DNA from: Emiliania huxleyi CCMP1516
Lineage: Eukaryota; Haptophyta; Isochrysidales; Noelaerhabdaceae
Direction: 5' to 3'
Assembly (NCBI RefSeq): GCF_000372725.1
Contig: NW_005201287.1
Span: 860,272 to 924,271 of the forward strand
Length of the DNA stretch: 64,000 nucleotides
Position numbers and translations under genes: made by a program. Each line of letters starts with the position of its first letter. Positions within the stretch are counted from its first letter, which is position 1. This document shows positions 49,640 to 59,454 of the stretch, in pieces. The notes beneath the pieces are model-generated. The model did not search any database and was not told the origin of the DNA. It worked only from the letters and a program-made list of their open reading frames with translations.

Positions 49640-51328
49640 ATGGAGACGCCCACGCTCTCCGCGTACGAACGGGAGCGACTCGAGAACATCCGGCAGAACC
49701 AAGCTGCCCTCGCCTCTCTCGGTCTCGTCGATAGCGTTCTCATCTCCCCCTTCAAGCGCAAGTCGGCGGCAAAGAAGGTGAGGGCAGCAAAGAAGGTAGC
49801 TCGGCCGAGCTCGTCGCGGTCTGCGCTCCTCGAGACAAAGGCCAAGGAGGCGCATCAGCGGCTTCGCATCGAGCGCGAGCGGGCCGAGGCGCAGCGCGAG
49901 CGGGCTGAGGCGCAGCGCCAGGCCCGCAGGCAGGCGCAAAAGGAGAAGGCGCGGGCTGCTGAGGTGGCGAGGCGGCTCCGCGAAGTGGAGCAGGCTGGGA
50001 TCGCCACGCTGCGCCGCGCTGCGGCCGCGGAAGCCCACCTCAAGCGCGTCGCTGCGGCACGGGAGAGGGCGGAGCAGGCGCGAGAGCAGCGGGTGGCTGC
50101 GGCGAGGGCGCGGGCAACTGCGAGGGAGGAGGAGCGCCGGCAGTCGCGGGATGAGGCAGGCCAGCGCAGCGCCGCAACCCGCTTCCGCGCAGCATGCCGC
50201 TCTGGGCGATCGCAGCGTGCCAGCAAGCGCGCACGCATGGCCTTGCGCGCGTTGCAGCTCGGCACCGAGCTGCCCCTCCCCACCACGCGAGGACTCTGCG
50301 CGACGCCGGGCTGCTCGCTGCCCGACTTCCACTTCGGGCCGTGCACCTGCCACGCGGTGGGGCGCGCGCGCGTGAGCCGCCAGCGCGTCGCCTACGAGGA
50401 CCGAGGCTCCTCCGGCGAGGAGAGCGACTCCGAGGACTACGTGCCCGTGCACCGCCGCTCGGACGAGGAGGAGCCGCCGAACTCGACTGCGGGACGCGCG
50501 GCCCGCGCTGCTCGGCGCAGCGCCATCCGGATCGTGTGCGCGCCGTGCGAGGCGCCGGTGGCCGAGGAGGCAGCGGCACGGGAGGAGAAGAAGGAGGCGG
50601 CACGGGAGGAGATTGCGGCGTTGCCAGAGGAGGAGGGAGAGGAGGAGGAGGGAGAGGAGGGGGAGGCAGAGGAGGAGGAGGCAGAGGAGGACGAGGAGGC
50701 AGAGGAGGACGAGGCCGCGGAGGAGAGGGAGCGGGCGGCGCTCCTCGCGATGCTCGCGCAGATGCGCACAGAGGGCCACCCGCTCCTCGGTGCCCGCGTT
50801 GCGGTGCGGCACAGCGGGTCGGTGGTGCTGGGAGAGGTCACGCGATGGCTGCCGGCCGACGAGGAGGACGGCGCGCTCTTCCGAGTCGTGCACGACGACG
50901 GCGACGAGGAGGACCTCGAGGAGGAGGAGCTGGAGGAGGCGCGCGAGCTGTACAGCTTGGTGCAGCAGGAGCGGGCGATGCGCACCGACCACGCCGCTGT
51001 CGGCCGGCGCGTCGTGCGAACCTTCCCGCGCGGGCCGGTCCTCGCCACGGTGGCAAAGTGGCTGCCGCCGGACGGGGAGGACGGCGCGCTCTTCCGGGTC
51101 GTGCACGACGACGGCGACGAGGAGGACCTCGAGGAGGAGGAGTACCGCCAGGCCCTCGCCGACTACCGCAACCTGCTCCGTGTGGGCAAGGGCGAGGCCA
51201 AGCGGGCCGCTTCCGTTGCGGCGGAGAGCAAGGCGTCGCCGGGGCCACCTGCCGCACGGGCGATGCCTCCACCGCCGTGCGAGGCGAGGTCGACGCGGGC
51301 CGCTGCGTCGCGGGGCTCCCGCGGCTAG
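49640..51328 (+). CDS. Acidic coiled-coil protein with two tandem Tudor-like modules
   Basis: A single exon of 562 residues. The start YERERLENIRQNQAALASLG is a short motif seen at the N-terminus of several chromatin-associated proteins. Residues 75-190 form a very basic, Arg/Ala/Glu-rich coiled coil. A Cys cluster (CATPGCSLPDFHFGPCTC) could bind zinc. An acidic run of Glu follows. Two copies of a 45-residue module then occur, GARVAVRHSGSVVLGEV-TRW-LP then EDGALFRVVHDDGDEEDLEE, and again RRVVRTFPRGPVLATV-KWLPP with the same second half. These look like SH3-fold Tudor/PWWP-type domains. Nuclear chromatin binding is inferred. The identical second halves suggest recent duplication. Confidence 0.68.
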   Translation: METPTLSAYERERLENIRQNQAALASLGLVDSVLISPFKRKSAAKKVRAAKKVARPSSSRSALLETKAKEAHQRLRIERERAEAQRERAEAQRQARRQAQKEKARAAEVARRLREVEQAGIATLRRAAAAEAHLKRVAAARERAEQAREQRVAAARARATAREEERRQSRDEAGQRSAATRFRAACRSGRSQRASKRARMALRALQLGTELPLPTTRGLCATPGCSLPDFHFGPCTCHAVGRARVSRQRVAYEDRGSSGEESDSEDYVPVHRRSDEEEPPNSTAGRAARAARRSAIRIVCAPCEAPVAEEAAAREEKKEAAREEIAALPEEEGEEEEGEEGEAEEEEAEEDEEAEEDEAAEERERAALLAMLAQMRTEGHPLLGARVAVRHSGSVVLGEVTRWLPADEEDGALFRVVHDDGDEEDLEEEELEEARELYSLVQQERAMRTDHAAVGRRVVRTFPRGPVLATVAKWLPPDGEDGALFRVVHDDGDEEDLEEEEYRQALADYRNLLRVGKGEAKRAASVAAESKASPGPPAARAMPPPPCEARSTRAAASRGSRG

Positions 51329-52205
51329 GCAGCCTGCGTAGCACGGCGAGGCGCTTCCCGGGGAAACCTGTCCTTTGACAGTCCGCTCTAGCGGACTGGC
51401 CAATCCCCGGGTGCGTCATGCTAGCCTCGCCGCATGTTGTGCCCACGTCGTAGCCGCCTGAAGCGCGCCAGGGCGGGAATAGGATTGTGTAGGGACTATA
51501 GGGTCGGCCCCGCGCTTACCCCGCGCCGTGTATAATCTCGACGAGATCGAGAGCCGAGAGCGTCGTCTCGTTCTCCAGCGTGTCGCGGTCTTTTTGTGCA
51601 TGAGCTGGCGCGCGACTGGTGTGTACATTCTGTACAAGTGTGCGTGTGTCCACGCACAGGTTGAGTGGCAGCCTTGCTTTCTATGTAGCGTGTGTACGAG
51701 GAGTGGATTGTCAAGTGCGAGAAGTACCGTATAGTGTATAGAAAAAACTTAAGACAGAACCGAGCTCCGAGGTGTCGGGGACAGCGGCGAACGTGCCTCT
51801 CATTTGGATTTGTCTATTGCAGCGGCCTCCAAAGTGCTTTAAGGGCGCGGCGCTGCATTGGGGCTGCGGTTGAGGCGGTGTTCCCCATCCGCATGGGTGA
51901 ATTTGAGGGGAGTTAAAGTGAGGATTCGGTTTGACGGTGAGCGACGGTGTTTGCTGTTTCTTCCCCTGGGCGCGATAAAAGCGAGTTTTTCTTCTCTTGA
52001 GAGAGAGAGATAAACCTCTGACTTTTTATGTTCACCCCGGCTAGTCGCCGACCACCCACATAGAACCCTGCACAAAGATCGCACGGGCGGGGACCTGTTC
52101 CATTTTACCCATCTCCTAGTAAAGGTGTCCGTTTTTATTTTGTTTATTTGTTTATTTTTCCAACTCTTTGTTTTATTTATGTTCACACAGAGTGCATGTG
52201 ATATT
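51329..52205. other. Intergenic with a dispersed repeat shared with 57.9 kb
   Basis: The segment 52,087-52,160 (GGGGACCTGTTCC, TTTTACCCATCTC, GGTGTCCGTTTTTATTTT) recurs at 57,893-57,975. Flanking frames with SLSREEKLAF-like sequence are related in both places, so the shared unit is longer but diverged. No gene is supported. Confidence 0.6.
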
Positions 52206-52943
52206 TCATCCAAGAGAGTCCGATGGGGATGGCGACGTTGTGACTGGCAGTGCGTAGTCGTCCGCTAGATCTGGCAGCATGTAATCGCCGCTCGACGATG
52301 ATAACGACGACGAGGAGGTCGAGGAGGAGGAGGAGGAGGAGGAAGTCGAGGAGGAGGAGGAGGTCGAGGAGGAGGAGGTGGAGGTGGAGGAGGAGGAGCA
52401 AGTGCACGACCTGGAGGAGCCCTGCGCGTTGGTATTGCACGTTGAAACGCAATTCCTTCCTTCACACTCTCGCTTGAAGCGCTCGCAGTCTGAGAGAGTT
52501 GGTCTCGTTGTTGATGGCAACTGCGGCCTGTCTGGCGGCTTAGGCCTCTCCGGCATATCTTCTGATTGAGGCCGCTCCGGCATATCTTGTGGCCGAGGCT
52601 GCGCTGGCCTGTCTGGTGGCGGGGGACGCTCTGTGCCGCCACCTGGTGGCTCTGCGCGCCCAGGGCCCCCAGGGCAGAAGCTCTTCTTCCCTGCCCACAC
52701 TTCTGCCGCAAAAACAGCGTCGGCAAGGCGAAAGAAGCCGTCGCCATCAAAGTCGCCACTCCTGCACGGCGTAGCATCTGGCGTGTCTCCCCACTCCTGC
52801 TTCCCCGCCCACACTTCTGCGACATACACTGCATCGGCAAGGCGAAAGAAGCCGTCGCCGTCAAAGTCTGGCGACAGAGGGCATGGGCATGGCTGAGGCT
52901 GTGCGGTCTTGAAGGCAGGGATGACCGAGAGCAGACGCTGCAT
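52206..52943 (-). CDS. Dockerin-like (DxDGDG) secreted protein with Ser-rich tail
   Basis: From ATG at 52,943 the frame gives 245 residues; the open frame extends only to TTG upstream. Two near-identical Ca-binding repeats read DFDGDGFFRLADAVYVAEVW and DFDGDGFFRLADAVFAAEVW, about 39 residues apart. Each has the DxDGDGxxxxxDAxxxxxxx loop-helix of type I dockerins, less like a complete EF-hand pair. A Pro/Arg/Asp linker with PERP-type repeats follows, then a cysteine-bearing segment (CERFKRECEGRNCVSTC) and a polyserine run encoded by GAG repeats on the plus strand. The signal peptide is poor. The pattern suggests an extracellular Ca-dependent adhesion or scaffold protein. Confidence 0.65.
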   Translation of the reverse strand: MQRLLSVIPAFKTAQPQPCPCPLSPDFDGDGFFRLADAVYVAEVWAGKQEWGDTPDATPCRSGDFDGDGFFRLADAVFAAEVWAGKKSFCPGGPGRAEPPGGGTERPPPPDRPAQPRPQDMPERPQSEDMPERPKPPDRPQLPSTTRPTLSDCERFKRECEGRNCVSTCNTNAQGSSRSCTCSSSSTSTSSSSTSSSSSTSSSSSSSSTSSSSLSSSSGDYMLPDLADDYALPVTTSPSPSDSLG

Positions 52944-53192
52944 CAGCAAGTCGGTAGCCCGTCACACCAATCCTCGCACCCACAACGTCGCACCGCCTCA
53001 GTCAGTACCAGGCAGGTCAGTCGTACGAGAACGTACGAGCTCGTACGTTTTCCGGCGCCCGGGCGTAACCACTCGTCTTCTGATAAACGCAGTATGGAAG
53101 ATACAAAGAGACGGAGGAGCAACGAGCGCCCTGGCGTGAGCCGAAGACACTCCCTCCGTAGACACTGATCACACACGGGTGGGACAGGGTGG
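52944..53192. other. Intergenic with a 20-bp perfect palindrome
   Basis: AACGTACGAGCTCGTACGTT at 53,030-53,049 is perfectly self-complementary. An 81-bp sequence at 53,074-53,154 is repeated at 53,448-53,528, directly after the left 256-bp repeat. Confidence 0.8.
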
Positions 53193-53448
53193 GTCACAAC
53201 AACGAGGCACGAGAGCGTGCTCGACAGAGCGACAACGCAGCGCACTGCCGTCCAGTCGGCGAAGGGACGGCTGCTGCGCAAAGTGATCAGTTCTAATGAA
53301 TGTACCGGGGCCCAACGGATAGATGAATCCGGGGCACCCTCCGCTCGAATCCCTGGCCGGGGGTTCGAGGTGGCCCCCACCCTGGGGCCTCCCATCAAAG
53401 GGACTGCGGCAGAAGACGCCCAATCTTGCACAAGTGCAAGAACCATAC
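53193..53448. repeat. 256-bp direct repeat, left copy
   Basis: Identical by eye to 54,712-54,967, in the same orientation. It begins GTCACAACAACGAGGCACG and ends CAAGTGCAAGAACCATAC. The two copies bound a 1.26-kb interior with one long minus-strand frame, resembling LTR architecture. Confidence 0.93.
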
Positions 53449-53651
53449 GTCTTCTGATAAACGCAGTATGGAAGATACAAAGAGACGGAGGAGCAACGAG
53501 CGCCCTGGCGTGAGCCGAAGACACTCCCAACTGCGCTCCGTCACCGGTGTCGCGGTCTCCCCCACTGAGGGCGATCTGCGGGGGGGAGTCGCGCCGCCGG
53601 CATGTATCTGTGCAACTGTGTTTTTGCCTTGTCCCGTTTGATGGAGCAAAG

Positions 53652-54662
53652 TCACGGGCCGCCCGCGCTTAAGGCGGTCGCGCCAGGCGCGGGCGGCGAC
53701 GGGGGCGTTGGCCGAGGCAGCGCACGGAGCAGGGAGTCGAGCGTCGGCGCCTTGGCTGCAATAGCGCGCGAGCAACGCTGCTCGGCCACTCGGTCGCGCG
53801 CCGCGGCGGTCCCGCCCACATACTCGGCGCGAGTCTCAACCTCCGCAGAGTAGTTCTGAAAGGAGTTGGTCCTCAGGCAGGCCGGGAAACTTGCGCGGGT
53901 AGTCTTCAACATGCTGAGCACATGCCGAGAGAGCAGGGCGGGATGCCCATCGCTCGCTCGCGGAGTGATGTGACCAGCGGCGGCGGCGAGCGAGGCAGCC
54001 CCCACGACGGCGCTCCCCATGGGATCGACGCGCGCCGCCGCCGTGAAGACGGGCCCCAAGCAGCGGGTCATGTCAGACAGGGCTGCGAACGGGACGTCGG
54101 CCGTAGGGTCGCAAAGAGCCCCGACCGTCGCGTACTGCAAGAAGTCGACGGCCTTCGCTTCTGCAGATGGCGCTGGTCCCAAGGGCACGATAGCCTCGGA
54201 GTACCCCAAATCGCCCCACTGCAGATAGAGCTCGGGCACCGGGATTTGGCGGGAGTGCAGAGCCTGGATGCACACCGTACGGAACGCATCCTCATCCACG
54301 TGCACCGTGCTGAAAACGCCGAGGTCGGACAAGGCACCGAGGATGCGGCGCCAGGCCGCGGCCAATACGGCCAGCCGCAAGACGCTGAGCCTGTCAAAGT
54401 GGGTGGCCACAGCGGGCTCGGGCTCACTGAAGGCGAGCAGCGCACTGATGGCGACCCACTGCGGAATCTGGACCCACGACGGTTGCATCCCCGGAGGAGG
54501 AGGGGGCAGCTGGAGGAGGGCCGGATTGCCCACCACAGACCACGGAATGAAGCGCAGGGTAGAGCCTACCACTGTTGAGTCGACGGGTATCACCAGTGGC
54601 TTTGCGGGATCGGGGTGCTGCTCGGCCGGAATGCTGAGCTCGGCGGCAGTGAGGTCTGGCAT
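53652..54662 (-). CDS. Uncharacterised protein inside the direct-repeat unit
   Basis: ATG at 54,662 to the stop at 53,652 gives 336 residues, filling most of the interior between the two 256-bp repeats. Segments such as WVQIPQWVAISALLAFSEPE, RLSVLRLAVLAAAWRRILGA and DFLQYATVGALCDPTADV are helical. No reverse transcriptase, protease, integrase or zinc-knuckle motif is visible. If the unit is a retroelement, this could be a gag-like structural protein of a non-autonomous element, but sequence alone does not show this. Codon use is like the surrounding genes. Confidence 0.5.
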   Translation of the reverse strand: MPDLTAAELSIPAEQHPDPAKPLVIPVDSTVVGSTLRFIPWSVVGNPALLQLPPPPPGMQPSWVQIPQWVAISALLAFSEPEPAVATHFDRLSVLRLAVLAAAWRRILGALSDLGVFSTVHVDEDAFRTVCIQALHSRQIPVPELYLQWGDLGYSEAIVPLGPAPSAEAKAVDFLQYATVGALCDPTADVPFAALSDMTRCLGPVFTAAARVDPMGSAVVGAASLAAAAGHITPRASDGHPALLSRHVLSMLKTTRASFPACLRTNSFQNYSAEVETRAEYVGGTAAARDRVAEQRCSRAIAAKAPTLDSLLRALPRPTPPSPPAPGATALSAGGP

Positions 54663-54711
54663 CGCGGCGCCGGTCGTCTCGTCGAGGGCTACCTCTCGAC
54701 TCTACTCCCGT

Positions 54712-54967
54712 GTCACAACAACGAGGCACGAGAGCGTGCTCGACAGAGCGACAACGCAGCGCACTGCCGTCCAGTCGGCGAAGGGACGGCTGCTGCGCAA
54801 AGTGATCAGTTCTAATGAATGTACCGGGGCCCAACGGATAGATGAATCCGGGGCACCCTCCGCTCGAATCCCTGGCCGGGGGTTCGAGGTGGCCCCCACC
54901 CTGGGGCCTCCCATCAAAGGGACTGCGGCAGAAGACGCCCAATCTTGCACAAGTGCAAGAACCATAC
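54712..54967. repeat. 256-bp direct repeat, right copy
   Basis: Second copy of 53,193-53,448, offset by 1,519 bp and apparently identical, which means recent duplication or active homogenisation. It lies about 160 bp upstream of the exostosin-like gene. Confidence 0.93.
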
Positions 54968-55129
54968 CGCCCCCACTCCTGCCGCCCATCCAAGCTACTT
55001 AATGTGGGTTTTTTGTTTCTCTTTTTCCCAGTGAATTCTTTAATCGAGGCGGCCCTGCGATCGCGCACACCTCGCTACCCAACGCGGCCAAAGGATATCC
55101 ACCTCGAGAACCTCGAGAGAGGCGGCCCA

Positions 55130-57610
55130 ATGGCCAGCATCGGCCTGGCCACCTCGGAAGCGCTGGTACGCGAGCTGCACAGCCGTCACTATGATTGGGA
55201 GGTGCTCGAGCGCGCTGGGCTAAGCTTTAGCAAACTCCGGCATATTGAGCTGCTCACATACCTGAGGCGGGACGCGCCGCGTTTCCGTGAGATACTGAAC
55301 TCGAGCTCTCTCGGCCTGAGCGCCTTCGACACGACGCTGCTCCTCCGCACACTTAGCCGGCGACCCGACCTCGCGGCTGCGCTGCGAGAGACGGGCCTCG
55401 GTGCAGGCAGTGACTTTCAGTGCACCTTCGATGAGTCACCACGCGACGGCGGGTGCCAGATCAAGTGCGATGGGCGCAGCTGCGAGCGCGCGCAGGCCAA
55501 GTGCCGCTCGCTTGGCCACTGCGTCTCGGTCGACGTCAACCGCGACAAAACGTGGGCGACGCTCAAGTCGCTTCAGGCCGTCCTGCCGCCGCCGTAGGAT
55601 TGCCACCGTCAATCTATTCTCATCATCAATCGTGTCGGCGCAGGTCTTCATGCCGCTGCCGCCGCCGGCGTGCGAGGGCTACGCGTTTGAGGCAAACGGC
55701 AGCGCGGCGGTGCCCATCGACGCGCCGCTCTCGCTCTCCTTCGACGACCTCCCGGTCGGCCCAGGCGGGCTCGGCTTGCCGCAAGAGGAGTGGTGCTACC
55801 GCGACACGCCCGTGCAGCCGCCGCCCGACAACGGCAGGTGGCGCCGCCCCTCTGCCCGGAGCACTCCCGCACACGCCGCTCCGCCTCTTCCCGCCAGATC
55901 GGACCTCTTCCCGCCAACTCTGGACTGATGCACAGCCGCCACGCACGGAGCCAGCCCCCTGCGCCTTCCCCCCCCTGTGCCCACACCCGCCCTCCCGGTG
56001 TGCCAACCCTCCCCCCCCTTGACCGCAGGTGCACGCTGCAGACGTGCTTCGACCTCGAGCGCTGCCAGCCGCGAGCCGGAGAGACGGAGGCGTCGGCGCT
56101 GCGGCTGTACATCGACACGCCAAAGCCGGCGACGCACGACATGGAGCGGTGGCCGACGTGCATGCGGCAGACGCTGCGCGCTGGCGTGACGGACGAGGCG
56201 GAGGGGCGCTTGCCTCGTCACCCCTGCAGGCGCCTTCCACGAACCTTCTCTGCACCTTCCTATAGGCGGAGGGCGCCTGCCTCGTCATCCCCACTGTCAA
56301 CATCAACTGCGAGTGGGACGTCTGCGACCCGGCGACGCACTCGCGGCTGCGGGCGATGCCATCGTGGCGCGGCACCGGCCACAACCACATCTTTTGGGAC
56401 TACATGGACCCCCCCCCAATCAAGTCCGGCCCCGAGGGGGCAAGTTCTTCCTCCCCGCCCCCGGCCCCTCCCCCCCCCCCCCCCCGCCACCCCTCCCCCT
56501 CCTCCCCACCCTCCCCGCCACCCCTCCCCGCCACCCCTCCCCGCCACCCCTCCCCGCCACCCCCGCCACCCCCGCCCGCACACGGCTCTGTCCCCCCTCC
56601 CCCCCCCCTGCCGCTCCTTCCCAAGGCTCTCTTCCTCAAGACGTCGATGCGCCTCTCCGACTACCGCCCCGGCTTCGACCTGCCCGCGCCGCTGCTCCCG
56701 AATGGAGAGACCCCGCACTCGCCCGCCGCCCAGCCTCCCCCCACTCGCAGCCTCCCCCCACTCGCCCCGTGGGCCCTCGGACTCGTGAGCCCTCGGACTC
56801 GCTCCCCCCCCCCCACAGGAGAGGCGGCGCGCGTCTCGCCCGCCGAGCTGGCGGCGGCGCGCGGCCGGCGCAGCCTGCTCGCCTCCTTCAAGGGCGTGTG
56901 CCAGAGCAGCTCGCGCCGCCCACAGCTCGCCAAGCTGCACAACGGGCGCGACCTCACCATGGCGTGCTCTTTAATTAATGGCTCATCGTTAATTAGTTAA
57001 TTAATCAGGCGCGACCTCATCATGGTGTGCACCAACGGAGGAGGCCGCCGCAGCGCGCAGCACTGGGACTACAAGACGCTGATGCTCTCCTCCGTCTTCT
57101 CTGTCGCGCCTGCGGGCAACGGGCTCCACTCGTTCCGTCTGGCGGAGGCGATCTTCTTCGGGTCGATCCCGGTGGCCGTCGACGACGAGGGGACGCGTCT
57201 GGCGCGAGATGTGCCTGAGCTTGCCCGGGGCCTTCCCGTAGGTGATCGTCGACGACGAGGTGACCCTCCCCTTTTGCAGCGTGCTCGACTGGCGCCGCTT
57301 CTCGGTCCGGATCCGGCAGAGCCAGGTGAGCCAGCTGCCGCAGCTGCTGCGCGCCATCCCGCCCGCCGAGGTTGCGAGGATGCAGACGCGGCTCGCGGAG
57401 GTGAAGCGAAAGTACTTCCTCTTCCCCTTCAACACCGCGATGGCCATTCTGCATCTGCGCGTGAGGGAGGCGCAGCGAGCCGCCGCCAAGGGGGACGGCG
57501 GCGGAGGTGGCGGCGGCGGCGGCGGAGGTGGCGGCGGCGGCGGCGGCAGGGGCAGGCGGCGGCGGCGCGGCAGGGGGCGGCGGCGACGGCCAGCCGAGGT
57601 CGATTTGTAA
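55130..57610 (+). CDS. Exostosin-like glycosyltransferase (GT47), eight exons
   Basis: Exons are 55,130-55,576, 55,644-55,837, 56,029-56,197, 56,266-56,439, 56,626-56,704, 56,819-56,945, 57,009-57,171 and 57,242-57,610, with consistent phases (573 residues). The exostosin signatures are HNHIFWDYMDPP, FLKTSMRLSDYRPGFDLPAP, LLASFKGV, the nucleotide-sugar region FSVAPAGNGLHSFRLAEAIF, then FGSIPVIVDDEVTLPFCSVL and DWRRFSV. GT47 enzymes build heparan-type chains in animals and xyloglucan or xylan side chains in plants. The N-terminal 180 residues add a cysteine-rich domain (CTFDESPRDGGCQIKCDGRS). No membrane anchor is present at the chosen start; an acceptor at about 55,029 shows an upstream exon, perhaps separated by the 53-55 kb repeat unit. 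The C-terminus is a Gly then Arg run. Six introns lack GT. Confidence 0.87.
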
Positions 57611-58320
57611 AGATGCCTCTCATGACTTGAGTCACAATCAGTGAGTGCGGCGTCGGCCGTCGCGCCTGAGTGCGGTTTGTCTATACCTGTGGAGATGGCT
57701 CCAGAGAGAGCAACTCAGCTCTCTCCCCGGTTGCCCCCGGACCCGCGCGCCCGTACGGGGGTCGCGGTCGGCCGCGGGCCGCGGCGTAAAACGCACACAT
57801 CTCCTTTTCGCGCGAGAGAGACTGGAGAGGCCTTTTGTTTACCGATATATATTGATTGCTTTTTATTTCGTTTTTACATTTTAGTCTTTTAGAAGGGGAC
57901 CTGTTCCTTTTTACCCATCTCACAGTAGAGGAAGAGGAAGTAAGAGGTGTCCGTTTTTATTTTTCCGATTTATTTACGTTTTAGACATTAGCTCGAGTGC
58001 GAAGACCGAAGAGGGTAACATCTCACACGGACGAGACGATGTGCGCGAAGCTAGGCGCGAAGGGTGTGATCGTGTGTGTACGAGAGATGGACGACCCCAT
58101 TTGCCACCCGAGGCGCCAGGCGGCTATAGCATTTCGCAAGCACACATCATGTCTCACAGCTTCACAGGCGTTTCTCCGCAGGGCCCCTCTTCGGGGCTTC
58201 CTCGCGAGGCTCCCCCCCCCCCCCCCCCCCATCCCGCAGCCCCCTCCCCTCCCGCCCACCCACGCATGCACCCTCCGAGAGCCGGCGCCCTCTCGTCAAG
58301 CCTCGCCCCGCCGGCGCCCC
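57611..58320. other. 3' intergenic region between convergent genes, with dispersed repeat
   Basis: The block 57,893-57,975 is shared with 52,087-52,160. A C run occurs near 58,212. No gene is supported. Confidence 0.6.
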
Positions 58321-59422
58321 TCAGTCCTGGCACTGGGCGACTGCCTTGTCCTGAATCATGCCCATCGCGTGCATGCCGTTGTCGACGTAGAGCGTGACGC
58401 CCGTCACGGCGCCGAAGAGCGGGGAGAGCAGGCAGCACGCGGTCTGGCCGACGTCGTCCGAGTAGAGGTCCTTGGCGAGCGGCGCGTTCGCCTTGCAATA
58501 GTCGATGCCGACCTCGATGAAGGACTTCTTGTCGCTCTTGGAGATGGCGGAAGCGGCGCGCGACTTGAGCGGGCCGGCGGAGATGGTGTTGACGGCGATG
58601 TTGTACTTGCGGCCCGCCTCCCACGCGAGCACGCGCCTAGGCACAGGCTCCGCCAGCCTCGGGCAAGCCCTCGCGGGGAAGCGTCTCGCGCGGCGGTCTC
58701 GCGCGTGTCGCTCTCGAGCGCCGCCTTGGCAGAGGACATGCCTCCGCCGTACCCCGGGATCACCTGAGGACGGGTCGTGGGCGGGTCGTGCAGGGGCGAG
58801 CACACACACGTGTCGGCGTGCCCGCGGCGTGCGTCCCGCCTTCTCCGAAGCGATGTACGTGAGCGAGAGGACCGAGCCGCCCTCATTCATGATCGGCCCA
58901 AACTTCGACACGAGCGAGACGAGCGAGTACGAGGAGGCGGAGGCGGCGGCGAGGTAGCCCGCGCGCGACGTCTCCAGCAGCGGCTTCTGCACCTCGGGCC
59001 CGTTGGCGAGGGAGTGGACCAGGATGTCGATCTTGCCTATCCGCCGCCAGGGCGTGTGAAGAGACGCCGCTCACGGCCGGCGGCGGGTCAGAGGGGCGGG
59101 TCGTGCCGTAGTCGGCCTTGACAGCCTCGGCAGTCTCCTCGATGGAGAAGCCGTCGAGGCCAGCGTACCTAGGACGGGCCCGACGGCTGTCGCGGCTCGT
59201 GGCGGAGTGTGTCGTGGCGATGGCGTCTCTGGTGCTGTGGAAGAGCAGCGAGGGAGAGGGGCCCCGCGCGCCGCTTGTTGGAGAGGACGTCCTCGGGCAC
59301 GTCCGCCTTGGTGTCGAAGACAGCGTCGAGAGGGTAGATCTTCTCAATCACCATCTTGGAGCCGTCGTCCAGAATCATGTCCTGACGACACAGCGAGGCG
59401 GCGGGTGAGGGGTTGTCGACGA

Positions 59423-59454
<32 letters not shown>

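Noticed and set aside
53336-53385. tRNA-like GGGGGTTCGAGGTGG within the direct repeat
   Set aside because: The T-loop-like match stands alone; no acceptor stem, anticodon arm or A box fits around it.
53193-54967. Autonomous LTR retrotransposon
   Set aside because: No reverse transcriptase, integrase, RNase H or primer-binding site could be seen; only the direct repeats and one unknown frame support the idea.
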